From Falsiroseomonas sp051860665 (lineage in GTDB: Bacteria; Pseudomonadota; Alphaproteobacteria; Acetobacterales; Acetobacteraceae): a stretch of DNA of 64,000 nt. A program made the position numbers and the translations under genes. Location: positions 1 to 64,000 of the forward strand of contig NZ_JBHYDM010000007.1 in the NCBI RefSeq assembly GCF_051860665.1, read 5' to 3'. The notes under the pieces are model-generated. The model was given only the letters and a program-made list of their open reading frames with translations. It had not been told where the DNA came from and searched no databases. Positions 52,898 through 61,231 of the stretch are shown here, piece after piece. Numbering within the stretch: the first letter of the stretch is position 1; each line of letters begins with the position of its first letter.

Positions 52898-53403
52898 CCC
52901 ACCACCTGGTCGTGGCCCACCGGATGGTAGCCGCGGCCGTACCAGATCAGCGCGCGGCCCGGCGCGCCCTGGCGGATGGCGCGGACCTCCGCGAAGAACA
53001 CACTATGCGTGCCCTTCTCCACCACATCGGCGATCTCGCAGTCGAAGGACACCGCCGCCTCCTCCAGCACCGGGGCGCCGGTGGCCAGGGTGGACCAGGC
53101 GCCATGGCCGAAGCGGCTTTCGCCCTTCAGCCCGCCGACGCCCGCAAAGGCATCCGAGATCGGCCGCTGCCCGGCCGCCAGCGTGTTCACGCAGAGCACG
53201 CCATTGGCCTTCAGCAGCGCATTGCCGGAGGAGGCACGGTTCAGGCAGACCAGCAGCGTCGGCGGGTCGTCGGTCACGCTGCAGACCGCGCTCGCCGTGA
53301 AGCCGCCGCGTCCCGCCGCGCCGGCGCTGGTCACCACATTCACCGCGGCCCCCAGCCGCGCCATGGCGTCGCGAAATTCGTCCCGGCTTACCGTCATCGT
53401 CAT
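52894..53403 (-). CDS. RutF-like flavin reductase
   Basis: A 169-residue flavin reductase-domain protein. It has FRDAMARLGAAVNVVTSAG, GFTASAVCSVTDDPPTLLVC, LCVNTLAAGQRPISDAFAG, LEEAAVSFDCEI, GTHSVFFAEV and YGRGYHPV. These blocks match RutF, the reductase that supplies FMNH2 to the pyrimidine-ring-opening oxygenase RutA. No other rut genes are near, so it may serve a different two-component monooxygenase. The start is ambiguous among 53403, 53397 and a GTG at 53409. Its 3' end overlaps the permease by four bases, convergently. Confidence 0.85.
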   Translation of the reverse strand: MTMTVSRDEFRDAMARLGAAVNVVTSAGAAGRGGFTASAVCSVTDDPPTLLVCLNRASSGNALLKANGVLCVNTLAAGQRPISDAFAGVGGLKGESRFGHGAWSTLATGAPVLEEAAVSFDCEIADVVEKGTHSVFFAEVRAIRQGAPGRALIWYGRGYHPVGHDQVVG

Positions 53404-53464
53404 GGTCACGCGCCTTCAATCCGCGCCCAAGATGGGTCGCCACCGGCGAATTGGGAAGCCGCGT

Positions 53465-54163
53465 TCAGCAGGGGACCAGGCGGATATCCTCGACCTGCGC
53501 ATCGATGCGGCTGCGCGTATCGTCCACATCGGTGGAGATCGCCACCTCCTGCAGCGCCGGCACGGCAGCCCCGCCGAAGGCCGCGCGCCAGTCGGCGCCG
53601 AGATTCACGCGTTCCTCCATCCAGCGGCCCTGCGGGCTGCCGGCCGGGCGCAGGACGCGCGCGCGGGCGATGGCGGGGCCATAGGGGCTGGCGAAGAAGC
53701 CGCCCGCGCCTTCCTGCCCGGTGCCGCCCCAGACATAGGAGAGCGTGCTGCGCGGCAGCCGGTGGTCGCCCGCCACAGCCTGTGCCACCGCCATCTGCGC
53801 CCGCGCCGCGATGCCGGCATTCGGGCCGTAATCGGCGAAGCCCACGGTCAGCGAGATGGCCCGGTCATCGCCGCCCTTGCGGGTCAGGTCGGTGGCCGGC
53901 GGCCCGGCATCGACGCGCCAGCGCCAGGTGAGGCAGGCGGCGGCGCCGGAGAGGGACCGGTAGAGGAAGGCGGCCTCCCCACTACCGAGCACCCGCACGC
54001 CGCCGCTCGGCGTCGCCTCGAAGCGGGCGGCCGGGATGCCCTGCCACAGCACCTTGCGCCATCCCAGCCGCTCGAGCTCCGGCGCCGTCCGCCCGGGGGC
54101 GACAGCGGCCATGAGCAGCGGGGCGGCGCAGGCCAGGGCCAGTGCCAGGGCAGGACGCGTCAT
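53465..54163 (-). CDS. DUF3047-family secreted protein
   Basis: A 232-residue protein with a signal peptide (TRPALALALACAAPLLMAAVA). The domain fits DUF3047: AAFLYRSLSGAAACLTWRWRVDA, ISLTVGFADYGPNAGIAARA, STLSYVWGGTG, ASPYGPAIARARVLRPAGSP and VAISTDVDDTRSRIDAQVEDI. The fold is predicted beta-rich and periplasmic; function unknown. The ATG at 54163 is chosen because it directly begins the signal. It ends 62 bases from the flavin reductase start, same strand. Confidence 0.82.
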   Translation of the reverse strand: MTRPALALALACAAPLLMAAVAPGRTAPELERLGWRKVLWQGIPAARFEATPSGGVRVLGSGEAAFLYRSLSGAAACLTWRWRVDAGPPATDLTRKGGDDRAISLTVGFADYGPNAGIAARAQMAVAQAVAGDHRLPRSTLSYVWGGTGQEGAGGFFASPYGPAIARARVLRPAGSPQGRWMEERVNLGADWRAAFGGAAVPALQEVAISTDVDDTRSRIDAQVEDIRLVPC

Positions 54164-54212
54164 GCAGATGAAGTTGCGTCCATCTGGCGGGTGAGACAAG
54201 GTATATCCGAGT

Positions 54213-54764
54213 TCAGTCCAGCCCGCGCGCGGCCAGCCACGCTTCGCGGGTGACCTGGTACCAGAGATGGCGGCGCAGCCGGTGCCCCTCCGGCAGGCGG
54301 GGATGCTCGAAATCGCCCTGCCGCTGCATTTCCAGCCGCTCCATCAGCCGCCAGGAGGGTTCGTTCACCGGCGGGGTGAAGGCCACGATCCGCTCCAGGC
54401 CGAGCCGCCCGAAACCATGGGCGAGTGCGAGGCGCGCCGCCTCTTCCGCGAAACCATGGCGCTGATGGGCGGGGGCGATGCGCCAGCCGATCTCGACGGC
54501 CGGGGTGAAGGGCGCCTGCCAGGGCACCTCCAGCAGCCCGACCACGCCGATGCAGCCGGCCCCTGGCAGGTCCACCGCGCCGAAGGAAAAGCCACGCGTC
54601 TGCTGGTGGGCGATCAGCCGCGCCACCCAGGCATCGCTCTCGTCGCGGGTCATGGGCGCGGCGAAGTGGCGCATCACCGCCGGGTCGCTGTTCAGGGCGA
54701 AGACGGCCGCCTGGTCCTCCGGTGTCAGGGGGCGGAGGATGAGGCGGGGGCCTTGCAGATGCAT
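54213..54764 (-). CDS. GNAT acetyltransferase (RimJ/RimL type)
   Basis: A 183-residue GNAT-fold enzyme. It has LQGPRLILRPLTPEDQAAVF, VEIGWRIAPAHQRHGFAEEA (acetyl-CoA loop), RLGLERIVAFTPPVNEPSWRLMERLEM and the usual C-terminal strands. Members N-acetylate protein or small-molecule amines, and the substrate here is unknown. No signal peptide. It lies upstream of and on the same strand as DUF3047, with a 49-base gap. Confidence 0.9.
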   Translation of the reverse strand: MHLQGPRLILRPLTPEDQAAVFALNSDPAVMRHFAAPMTRDESDAWVARLIAHQQTRGFSFGAVDLPGAGCIGVVGLLEVPWQAPFTPAVEIGWRIAPAHQRHGFAEEAARLALAHGFGRLGLERIVAFTPPVNEPSWRLMERLEMQRQGDFEHPRLPEGHRLRRHLWYQVTREAWLAARGLD

Positions 54765-54858
54765 GGCCCGATCCTACTGCCGGCATGGCGGGCCTGCCAC
54801 CCGCCCCCTTCGCGTTCGCGGCAACCCGGCGTAGGTAGGGGGCAATGAGGACCGTCAC

Positions 54859-55689
54859 ATGACCCTTCAAACACCCGACAGCCTGGCCGCCACCGTGCCG
54901 GATGGCGCGCTGCTGGCGCTTCCCCCCGACAATTCGCTGCCCTCCGTGGCGCTCGCCCGCGCCCTGGTGCGGCGCGGCGCGAAGCGGTTGCGGCTGCTCG
55001 GCGTGCCGGTCTCCGGCTTCGCGACGGACCTGCTGATCGGCGCCGGCTGCGTGGCGGAGGTGCAGACCAGCGCCGTCTCCCTCGGCGAGGCCGGCTTCGC
55101 GCCGCGCTTCACGGCGGCGCTGAAGGCGGGCCAGATCACGGTGCGCGACGCCACCTGCCCGGCCATCCATTCCATGCTGCAGGCGGCGGAGAAGGGCATT
55201 CCCTTCATGCCGCTGCGCGGCATCATCGGCAGCGACATTCTGCGAAACCGCCCCGATTGGAAGGTGGTGCCGAACCCGATGGGCGATGGCGTGTCCGACC
55301 CCATCGTGCTGCTGCCCGCGCTCTCCCCGGATGTGGCGCTGATCCATGGCGTGATGGCGGATGAGGCGGGCAATGTCTGGGTCGGCCGCCGCCGCGAATG
55401 CGCGACGCTCGCCCATGCCAGCCAGCGCGTGCTGGCCACGGTGGAGCGGCAGGTCGCGGGCGACATGCTGGAGGATGAGCGCCTGGCCCCCGGCGTCATC
55501 AGCGGCACCTATATCGAGGCGGTGGCGGTCGCCGAGCGTGGCGCCTGGCCGGTGGCGCTGCTGGACGAATACGCCTTCGACGCCGCCCACGTCGCCGAAT
55601 ACGCCCGCCTGGCCAAGACCGAGGCCGGCTTCGCCGAATACCTGGACCGCTACGTCTTCAACACCCGGGCGCAGGCGGCTGCCGAATGA
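54859..55689 (+). CDS. CoA-transferase family I, subunit A (IpdA/GctA-like)
   Basis: A 276-residue alpha-type subunit of a family I CoA-transferase-like heterodimer. It has ALLALPPDNSLPSVALARALVRRG, VPVSGFATDLLIGAGCVAEV, FMPLRGIIGSDILRNRPDW and DVALIHGVMADEAGNVWVG. The family transfers CoA between acids, or in IpdAB relatives opens rings of acyl-CoA substrates. GAGGA precedes the ATG, and the stop overlaps subunit B by four bases. The nearby CaiB-type gene suggests carboxylic-acid activation and degradation. Confidence 0.85.
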   Translation: MTLQTPDSLAATVPDGALLALPPDNSLPSVALARALVRRGAKRLRLLGVPVSGFATDLLIGAGCVAEVQTSAVSLGEAGFAPRFTAALKAGQITVRDATCPAIHSMLQAAEKGIPFMPLRGIIGSDILRNRPDWKVVPNPMGDGVSDPIVLLPALSPDVALIHGVMADEAGNVWVGRRRECATLAHASQRVLATVERQVAGDMLEDERLAPGVISGTYIEAVAVAERGAWPVALLDEYAFDAAHVAEYARLAKTEAGFAEYLDRYVFNTRAQAAAE

Positions 55690-56447
55690 CCATCAAGCTC
55701 GAAGAACGCCTCGCCGCCACGCTCGCGCGGCTGATCCTGGACCCGGCGGCGCCGCCGGCCCGGCATATCGCGGTGGGCGCGGCCAGCCCGATCCCCGCGG
55801 CCGCCTGCTGGCTGGTGAAGAAGCAGGGCCACCCGGTGCGCCTCTCCCTGCTGCACAAGCGCACGGGCAATCCCTTCTCCGAAGGCTCCCGCGAACTGTT
55901 CGACCTGACCGGGCAGGGGCGGATCGACCTGTTCTTCCTGGGCGGCGGGCAGATCGACGGGAAGGCGAACCTGAACCTAGTGGGCACCGGCGAGTGGCCG
56001 GGAGGATCTCCCCAAGGGGGCGTGCGCTTCCCCGGCAGCTTCGGCAGCGCCTTCATGTATTTCATGACGCCGCGCACCATCCTGTTCCGGGAGGAACACT
56101 CGCCCCGCGTGCTGGTGCCGCAGGTGGACAATATCTCGGCCCCCGGCGTCTCCGAGCCCGGCGTTTTCCGGCGCGGCACGGCGCAGGCGCTGGTCACCGG
56201 CAAATGCGTCTTTGCGTTCCACCCGGAGCGCGCCCGCTTCTCGCTCGCCAGCCTCCATCCGGGCGAGACGGTCGACAGCATCCGCGCCGCCACCGGCTTC
56301 GACTTCGACGCGGCCGACGACGTGCCGCAGACCCCCGATCCGACGGAGGCCGAGTTGGCGCTGCTGCGCGGCCCGATCTGCGACGAGATGCTGGAAACCT
56401 ATCCGGAGTTCTGTGCCCGCGTGTTCGACAGGAAATTGGCGGCATGA
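55686..56447 (+). CDS. CoA-transferase family I, subunit B-like, no recognisable SENG glutamate
   Basis: A 253-residue beta-type subunit: ARHIAVGAASPIPAAACWLV, LFFLGGGQIDGKANLNLVG, SFGSAFMYFMTPRTILF and VLVPQVDNISAPG. Classical subunits carry the catalytic Glu in an SENG or similar motif near residue 50; I see no such motif here. IpdB-type hydrolases, which lack that Glu, have the same FFGAAEVD-like block. So this heterodimer may be a hydrolase or lyase rather than a true transferase. Coupled on both sides (ATGA overlaps). Confidence 0.8.
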   Translation: MTIKLEERLAATLARLILDPAAPPARHIAVGAASPIPAAACWLVKKQGHPVRLSLLHKRTGNPFSEGSRELFDLTGQGRIDLFFLGGGQIDGKANLNLVGTGEWPGGSPQGGVRFPGSFGSAFMYFMTPRTILFREEHSPRVLVPQVDNISAPGVSEPGVFRRGTAQALVTGKCVFAFHPERARFSLASLHPGETVDSIRAATGFDFDAADDVPQTPDPTEAELALLRGPICDEMLETYPEFCARVFDRKLAA

Positions 56448-57679
56448 CCGATGCGCTTCCCGTGACCCAGGGCAAGGGCCTGGCCCTCTCCCCCGGCGCG
56501 CTCGCCGGCCTCAAGGTCATCGACCTCACCCGCGTCCTCGGTGGCCCCTATTGCACCATGATCCTCTCCGACCACGGGGCGGAGGTGGTGAAGATCGAGC
56601 CGCCGCAGGGCGACGAGGTGCGCGACTGGGGCCCCCCCTTCGTGGAGGGCTCCGCCAGCTATTTTATCGGCGTGAACCGCAACAAGAAGTCCCTCGCGCT
56701 CGACCTCGGCAAGCCCGAGGGGCGGGAGGTGCTGATGCGCCTGCTCGATGGCGCCGATGTGCTGATCGAGAACTACAAGCCCGGCGCCATGGAGAAATGG
56801 GGCATGGGCTATGCCGATGTCCTGTCCAAGCGGTTTCCGAAGCTGGTGCATTGCCGCGTCTCCGGCTTCGGCCCGGATGGGCCGCTCGGCGCCCTGCCGG
56901 GCTATGACGCGGTGATCCAGGCCATGGTCGGCCTCATGTCCATCAACGGCAATGAGACCACCGGCCCGCTGCGCATGGGCACGCCGATCGTCGACCTGGC
57001 CACCGGGCTCTACTCCGCCATCGCCATCCTGATGGCGCTGCAGGAACGCACGAAAAGCGGCCAGGGCCAGTTCCTGGACATGTCCCTGCATGACTGCGGC
57101 ATGGCCCTGCTGCACCCCCAGGCCGCCAATTACTTCCTGAACGACAAGCGCCCGAAGGCCACGGGCAATCCGCACCCGAACATCTCGCCCTATTCGAAGT
57201 ACCGTACCAAGACCTGCGAGATCTTCCTGGCCGTCGGCAACGATCCGACATTCAGAAAAGTCTGCAACTTCCTGTCGCTGGACAGCCTGCCGGACGATCC
57301 ACGCTTCAAGACCAATGGCGACCGCCTCACCCACCGCGATACCCTGACGGAAATACTGGAAGCGCGGCTGGCGGCGGAGGATGGGCATGCGCTCTGCGAC
57401 CGCCTGCTGAAGGCCGGCGTGCCCGCCGGGCCCGTGATGCATGTGGACGAGGCGATGAATGCGCCCCATACCGCACATCGCCAGATGGTCACGGAGCTTG
57501 GCAGCTACCGGGGCCTCGGCACGCCGATCAAGATGAGCCGGACGCCCGGCGGCACCCGCGCCGCCCCGCCCCGCTTCAATGAACATGGCGATGAGATCCT
57601 CGCCCGCCACGGTTTCGCGGCGGAGGAGGTGGATGCGTTGAAAGCGAAGGGAATTGTTGTGGCGGCACGCCGGACATGA
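56444..57679 (+). CDS. CaiB/BaiF family III CoA-transferase
   Basis: A 411-residue CaiB/BaiF-type enzyme that moves CoA between acids through an aspartyl-CoA intermediate. It has LAGLKVIDLTRVLGGPYCTM, SDHGAEVVKIEPPQGDEVRDWG, RNKKSLALDLGKPEGREV, LIENYKPGAMEKWGMGY, the GTPIVDLATGLYSAIAI block (catalytic Asp) and the long C-terminal domain. Length is typical. It is coupled to subunit B upstream and to the 179-residue unknown protein downstream by ATGA overlaps. Confidence 0.93.
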   Translation: MTDALPVTQGKGLALSPGALAGLKVIDLTRVLGGPYCTMILSDHGAEVVKIEPPQGDEVRDWGPPFVEGSASYFIGVNRNKKSLALDLGKPEGREVLMRLLDGADVLIENYKPGAMEKWGMGYADVLSKRFPKLVHCRVSGFGPDGPLGALPGYDAVIQAMVGLMSINGNETTGPLRMGTPIVDLATGLYSAIAILMALQERTKSGQGQFLDMSLHDCGMALLHPQAANYFLNDKRPKATGNPHPNISPYSKYRTKTCEIFLAVGNDPTFRKVCNFLSLDSLPDDPRFKTNGDRLTHRDTLTEILEARLAAEDGHALCDRLLKAGVPAGPVMHVDEAMNAPHTAHRQMVTELGSYRGLGTPIKMSRTPGGTRAAPPRFNEHGDEILARHGFAAEEVDALKAKGIVVAARRT

Positions 57680-58215
57680 GCACGACGAGAGCAGAACCGC
57701 CGCGCAGCCTGCGCGCCATCGAGCAGCCGGCCGAGATCGAGCGGCTGCTCGCCCTCTGGGCCGCCGCCTTCGACGACAAGTCCATCCCCGCCCGCGCCAA
57801 GCCGCGGCTGCGCCCGGCGGCCACCGGCCGCAAGGCCGGCTGCACGCTGTGGCAGGCCAAGGTGGCCGGGCTCGACATGAACATCTGCTTGGAGGAGGTG
57901 ACCTCCGACCGCTGGCGCCTCGATCACGGCAACCAGGGGGCCCTGGCGTTGCTGGACGGCACCCCGGTGCTGCTGCGGCAGTGGTATGTGAAGCGGGCCC
58001 CGGCCGATGCCTCGCTGACCGCCGCCGAGATCGCCCAGGTGACGGAGGCGGCGCCCTTCTACGTCACCCCCGGCGTGCATCGCGGCGCCCCCGCGGAACG
58101 CCGGCTTTACCAATTGGTGGCCGACCTCTCCGCCGGCCCCGAGGCGATCCGCCAGCAGACGGCCGAGGCCATCGCCCGCCAGACGGCCGCGACCGAGCGC
58201 TTCGGCTTCGCCTGA
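57676..58215 (+). CDS. Conserved-looking hypothetical protein of CoA-transferase cluster
   Basis: A 179-residue soluble protein that I do not recognise. It has IERLLALWAAAFDDKSIPARAKPRL near the start, LDMNICLEEVTSDRWRLDHGN, LLDGTPVLLRQWYVKRAPADASL and a C-terminal helical part. No signal or TM. Its ATG overlaps the CaiB-like stop by four bases, so it is translated with the CoA-transferase genes and may act on the same substrate. A GC-rich hairpin follows. Confidence 0.65.
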   Translation: MSTTRAEPPRSLRAIEQPAEIERLLALWAAAFDDKSIPARAKPRLRPAATGRKAGCTLWQAKVAGLDMNICLEEVTSDRWRLDHGNQGALALLDGTPVLLRQWYVKRAPADASLTAAEIAQVTEAAPFYVTPGVHRGAPAERRLYQLVADLSAGPEAIRQQTAEAIARQTAATERFGFA

Positions 58216-58223
58216 TGCAAAAG

Positions 58224-58251
58224 CCCTCTCCCCCCAGCCGGGGGGAGAGGG
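58224..58251. repeat. REP-like or terminator hairpin
   Basis: CCCTCTCCCCCC pairs perfectly with GGGGGGAGAGGG (12 bp) around loop AGCC, starting nine bases after the stop. It is followed by GGTGAGGGGGG-type sequence, as in repeated intergenic palindromes of GC-rich proteobacteria. It may terminate the CoA-transferase operon. Confidence 0.6.
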
Positions 58252-58346
58252 CCGGCGCGGTGCGCCGTCGGGGTGAGGGGGGCGCGCGGCAGACCCGCGC
58301 AATAGCCGGATGGCGCCACCCCTGCGCCGCGGCCTATCCAGCCGCC

Positions 58347-59273
58347 ATGTCCGCCCCCCCGATCGGCCCGATGACCGCCCGCCTCTGGGCCCTGCTGCTG
58401 GCGCTTTCCATCATCTGGGGCGGGTCCTTCTTCTTCATGGCGGTCGCGCTGCGCGGCTTTCCGCCCTTCACCATCGTGCTGGCGCGCGTGGCGCTGGCCG
58501 CCATCACCCTGGCGCTGGCCTGCCGCATCCTCGGCCTGCGGCTGCCCGCCACCCGGCAGGCCTGGATCGCCTGCGCCGGGATGGGGCTGCTGAACAATGC
58601 CATTCCCTTCACCCTGATCGTGCTGGGCCAGCAGCACATCCCCTCCGGCCTCGCGGCGGTGGTGAATGCGGCGACCCCGGTCTTCGCGGTGCTGGCCGCA
58701 CATTGGCTGACCGCGGACGAGAAGCTGAAGCCGAACCGGCTGCTCGGCACCCTGCTCGGCCTGGCGGGGGTTGCGATCCTGGCCGGGCCGGCCAGCTTCG
58801 GCCGTGGCGCGGCGGGGGAGGCGCTGGGCATCGCGCTCTGCCTCGGCGCCTGCCTTTCCTATGGAATTTCGGGTGTCTGGTCGCGCCGGGTGAAGCGCGC
58901 CGGACTGGCGCCGCTGCCGGCGGCGGCGGGACAGTGCCTGGCCTCCAGCCTCCTCATGCTGCCCCTGGCGCTCGGCTTCGACCGGCCCTGGGCCCTGCCC
59001 ACCCCGCCCATGGAGGCCGTGGCTGCGCTGCTCGCGCTGGGGCTGCTGGCCACCGCGCTGGCCTATGCGCTGTTCTACGCCATCCTGGCCGGCGCCGGCG
59101 CGACGAACACCATGCTGGTGACGCTGCTGGTGCCGGTCACCGCTCTGCTCCTGGGCTGGTTGGTGCTGGATGAGGCGCTGGCGCCGCGGCACCTGGCCGG
59201 CATGGCCGTGATCGGCCTCGGCCTGCTGGCGATCGACGGGCGGCTCCTGCGCCGGGTCTTCACCCCCGGTTGA
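58347..59273 (+). CDS. EamA/DMT-family exporter
   Basis: A 308-residue inner-membrane protein with ten helices and the internal EamA duplication. It has SIIWGGSFFFMAVALRGFPPF and IPFTLIVLGQQHIPSGLAAVVNAATPVFAVLAAH, then YGISGVWSRRVKRAG and ATNTMLVTLLVPVTALLLGWLVLDEAL. EamA proteins export amino acids, nucleosides and other metabolites. The substrate is unknown. The ATG at 58347 is chosen because the upstream frame is antisense-like and contains the REP-like hairpin. Confidence 0.9.
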   Translation: MSAPPIGPMTARLWALLLALSIIWGGSFFFMAVALRGFPPFTIVLARVALAAITLALACRILGLRLPATRQAWIACAGMGLLNNAIPFTLIVLGQQHIPSGLAAVVNAATPVFAVLAAHWLTADEKLKPNRLLGTLLGLAGVAILAGPASFGRGAAGEALGIALCLGACLSYGISGVWSRRVKRAGLAPLPAAAGQCLASSLLMLPLALGFDRPWALPTPPMEAVAALLALGLLATALAYALFYAILAGAGATNTMLVTLLVPVTALLLGWLVLDEALAPRHLAGMAVIGLGLLAIDGRLLRRVFTPG

Positions 59274-59298
59274 GGCCTGGCCTGCGAGCATCGCGCGC

Positions 59299-59472
59299 AT
59301 GGAGATCGTCAACGGCTATCCCTGCCGCGACTGCACCGATGTGGCGCGCGCGAAGAAGAACATCGATCCCGCCAAGCCCGAACAGGGCGCGGCGCCGAAG
59401 CCGGAACCCGCCTGGGTGGCCGCCGCCGCCGCCGCGGGTGTGCCGCAGCGGCTGCTCGACCTCTACGCCTGA
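59299..59472 (+). CDS. Small CxxC protein (57 residues)
   Basis: A short open frame MEIVNGYPCRDCTDVARAKK, then NIDPAKPEQGAAPKPEPAW and an Ala-rich helix ending LLDLYA. It has one CxxC pair. The N-terminus reads like short alphaproteobacterial proteins that start with a VNGY-C-x-x-C-TDV motif, but this is from memory and not checked. It fills the gap between the EamA exporter and the opposite-strand phosphatase. The ribosome site is weak (GAG nine bases before the ATG). Confidence 0.5.
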   Translation: MEIVNGYPCRDCTDVARAKKNIDPAKPEQGAAPKPEPAWVAAAAAAGVPQRLLDLYA

Positions 59473-59476
59473 TCCC

Positions 59477-59890
59477 TCAGGGCCAGCGGAAATCCCGCAC
59501 GAAGGCTTCCTGCGCCGCGGTCTCCGCCGCATGCGGCAGGTAATGCGCGCGGACATGCGCCAGCGCATCGCCCGGCACGCCCGCCGCCTTGGCCAGGCAG
59601 CCCATGAACAGACCGGTGCGGCCGACGCCGGCGCGGCAGCCGATATGCACCGGGCGCTCCGGCTCCGCCTCCAGCTGCCGCAGCACCTCGCCCACCGCCT
59701 GGCGCAGCGCGGTGGGGTCCGGCAGGCCGAAATCGGCGGTGGGCAGCTTCACATCGGCCAGCCAGGCTTTTTGCGCGTCCATCTCCAGGCAGACGCCGAA
59801 GGCGCCGTCCGGGATGGAGTCGAAAGGCCCGCCGGTGATGGTCACCTCTCGCCCGGCCACCACCAGCGGCAGCCGCCCGCGCACCGTCAC
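59477..59890 (-). CDS. Protein-tyrosine/dual-specificity phosphatase-like protein
   Basis: About 137 residues. The P-loop is HIGCRAGVGRTG, a CX5R(T) motif, but the residue before the cysteine is Gly where PTPs normally have His. A candidate general-acid Asp is in LPTADFGLPD. The C-terminal helices (GDALAHVRAHYLPHAAET) fit the PTP fold. The start is uncertain: GTG 59890 or 59884; longer frames run into the cytochrome c gene. Its first codons lie ten bases after the cytochrome c stop, same strand, so they may be cotranscribed. Confidence 0.7.
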   Translation of the reverse strand: MTVRGRLPLVVAGREVTITGGPFDSIPDGAFGVCLEMDAQKAWLADVKLPTADFGLPDPTALRQAVGEVLRQLEAEPERPVHIGCRAGVGRTGLFMGCLAKAAGVPGDALAHVRAHYLPHAAETAAQEAFVRDFRWP

Positions 59891-59898
59891 GATCCGGC

Positions 59899-60750
59899 TC
59901 AGGGTTGGGGCGGCAGGCTGCGCAGATAGGCGATGAGGTCCGAAAGCTCCTGCTGCGTCATGTTGCGATAGGCCCAGAAAGCCATCGGCGGCGACAGCGG
60001 CCGGTCGCTGGCCGAAATGCCCTGCGTCACCGCCCGGATGATCTGCGCATCGGTCCAGCCGCCGAGGCCATTGGCATGCGGCGTCAGGTTCGGCGCCACG
60101 GAGATGCCCCAGGGCCCGCGGAATTCCATGCCCCCGGCGCCGAGCCGCGTGCGGTCGTTCTGCCCGGTGGGCAGCATCGGCGTGTGGCATTCCATGCAGT
60201 GGGCGACGGCATTGGCGAGGTATTCGCCGCGGGCCACCGGATTGTCCGCGGGCTCCGGCACGCTGGCGATGGGCGGGCCATAGGCCGGCGGCAGGGTGAT
60301 GCGATAGACGCTGCGCTCCACCCGGTTCTCCACCGGCGGCACGGTGCGGAGCCAGGCGACCATCGCCGCCACGTCGCGATCCGAAAGGCCTCGATACAGC
60401 GTCATCGGCATGGGCGGGCCGATCAGCCGGCCATCCGGGCGGATGCCCTCCCGGATCGCGCGCGCCAGCTGCGCATCGGTCCAGCGGCCGATGCCTGTCT
60501 CCGGGTCCGGGGTGATATTGGGGGCGACGGCGCGAAAGGGCGGCTCGTCGAAGACCGAGCCGCCGGCCAGGGTCTTGCCGGGGATCGGCCCCTGGGGGCC
60601 CATGGGCGTGTGGCAATTGCCGCAGGCCCCGGTGACTTCCACCAGGTGGCGGCCACGCTCCAGCAGCGCCGCATCCTGCGCCAGCGCCGGCCCCAGGCCG
60701 CAAGCCAGCAGGCCAACCGCAGCGGCGGCGGCGCGCAGCGAGACACGCAT
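59899..60750 (-). CDS. Diheme cytochrome c
   Basis: A 283-residue periplasmic cytochrome with a signal peptide (RVSLRAAAAAVGLLACGLGPALAQ). The two c-type heme sites are GACGNCHTPMG and HCMECHTPMLP; the matching Met ligands are likely in PPMPMTLYRGL and PPMAFWAYRNM. Two cytochrome domains of similar sequence suggest duplication, as in the cytochrome subunits of membrane dehydrogenases. GGGGGAAG lies seven bases before the ATG. Redox partner unknown; the sorbosone-dehydrogenase-like protein is one possibility, but it is 35 kb away. Confidence 0.9.
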   Translation of the reverse strand: MRVSLRAAAAAVGLLACGLGPALAQDAALLERGRHLVEVTGACGNCHTPMGPQGPIPGKTLAGGSVFDEPPFRAVAPNITPDPETGIGRWTDAQLARAIREGIRPDGRLIGPPMPMTLYRGLSDRDVAAMVAWLRTVPPVENRVERSVYRITLPPAYGPPIASVPEPADNPVARGEYLANAVAHCMECHTPMLPTGQNDRTRLGAGGMEFRGPWGISVAPNLTPHANGLGGWTDAQIIRAVTQGISASDRPLSPPMAFWAYRNMTQQELSDLIAYLRSLPPQP

Positions 60751-60893
60751 GAACAACTTCCCCCGGATGATACGATCCCGGTGCAAAACCTGCCCCAGTG
60801 GCAGGGCAGCGGCAAGCGGCCGGGCGCGTCTCGCCTGCCCCAAGAACCGCGCGAGGCGCCACGGCGGCCTGAACGATTGCGTGAGGGGACCGC

Positions 60894-61178
60894 TCAGCGT
60901 TCGATGCGCACGCCCTGCCAGAAGGCGATATGGTCCTTGATGCCGGCCGCCGCGGCCTTCGGCTCGGGGTAATACCAGGCGGCCGCCGGGTTCACCTGCC
61001 CGTCCACCACCACGTCATGGTAGCGCGCCAGGCCCTTCCAGCCGCAGACCGTGGTTTTCGAGGAAGGGCGGAGCAGGTCGGGCCGCACCGAAGCGGGCGG
61101 GAAATAGACATTGCCCTCGACCACCTCGTAGCGGTCGCTTTCCGCGACCACCGTGCCGTTCCAGATCGCGCGCGCCAT
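60894..61178 (-). CDS. DUF427-family protein
   Basis: A 94-residue protein with the DUF427 blocks ARAIWNGTVVAESDRYEVVEGNVYFPPASV, SSKTTVCGWKGLARYHDVVVDG, AAWYYPEPKAAAAGIKDHIAFW. It is small, beta-rich and cytoplasmic; function unknown. The ATG at 61178 is chosen at the domain start, because the longer frame runs into pssA sequence on the same strand. Confidence 0.85.
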   Translation of the reverse strand: MARAIWNGTVVAESDRYEVVEGNVYFPPASVRPDLLRPSSKTTVCGWKGLARYHDVVVDGQVNPAAAWYYPEPKAAAAGIKDHIAFWQGVRIER

Positions 61179-61231
61179 GTCCGAACCCCTCTGCCGGCTA
61201 CCCCGGGGACATGTCCCGGGCCGCGGCGGCG

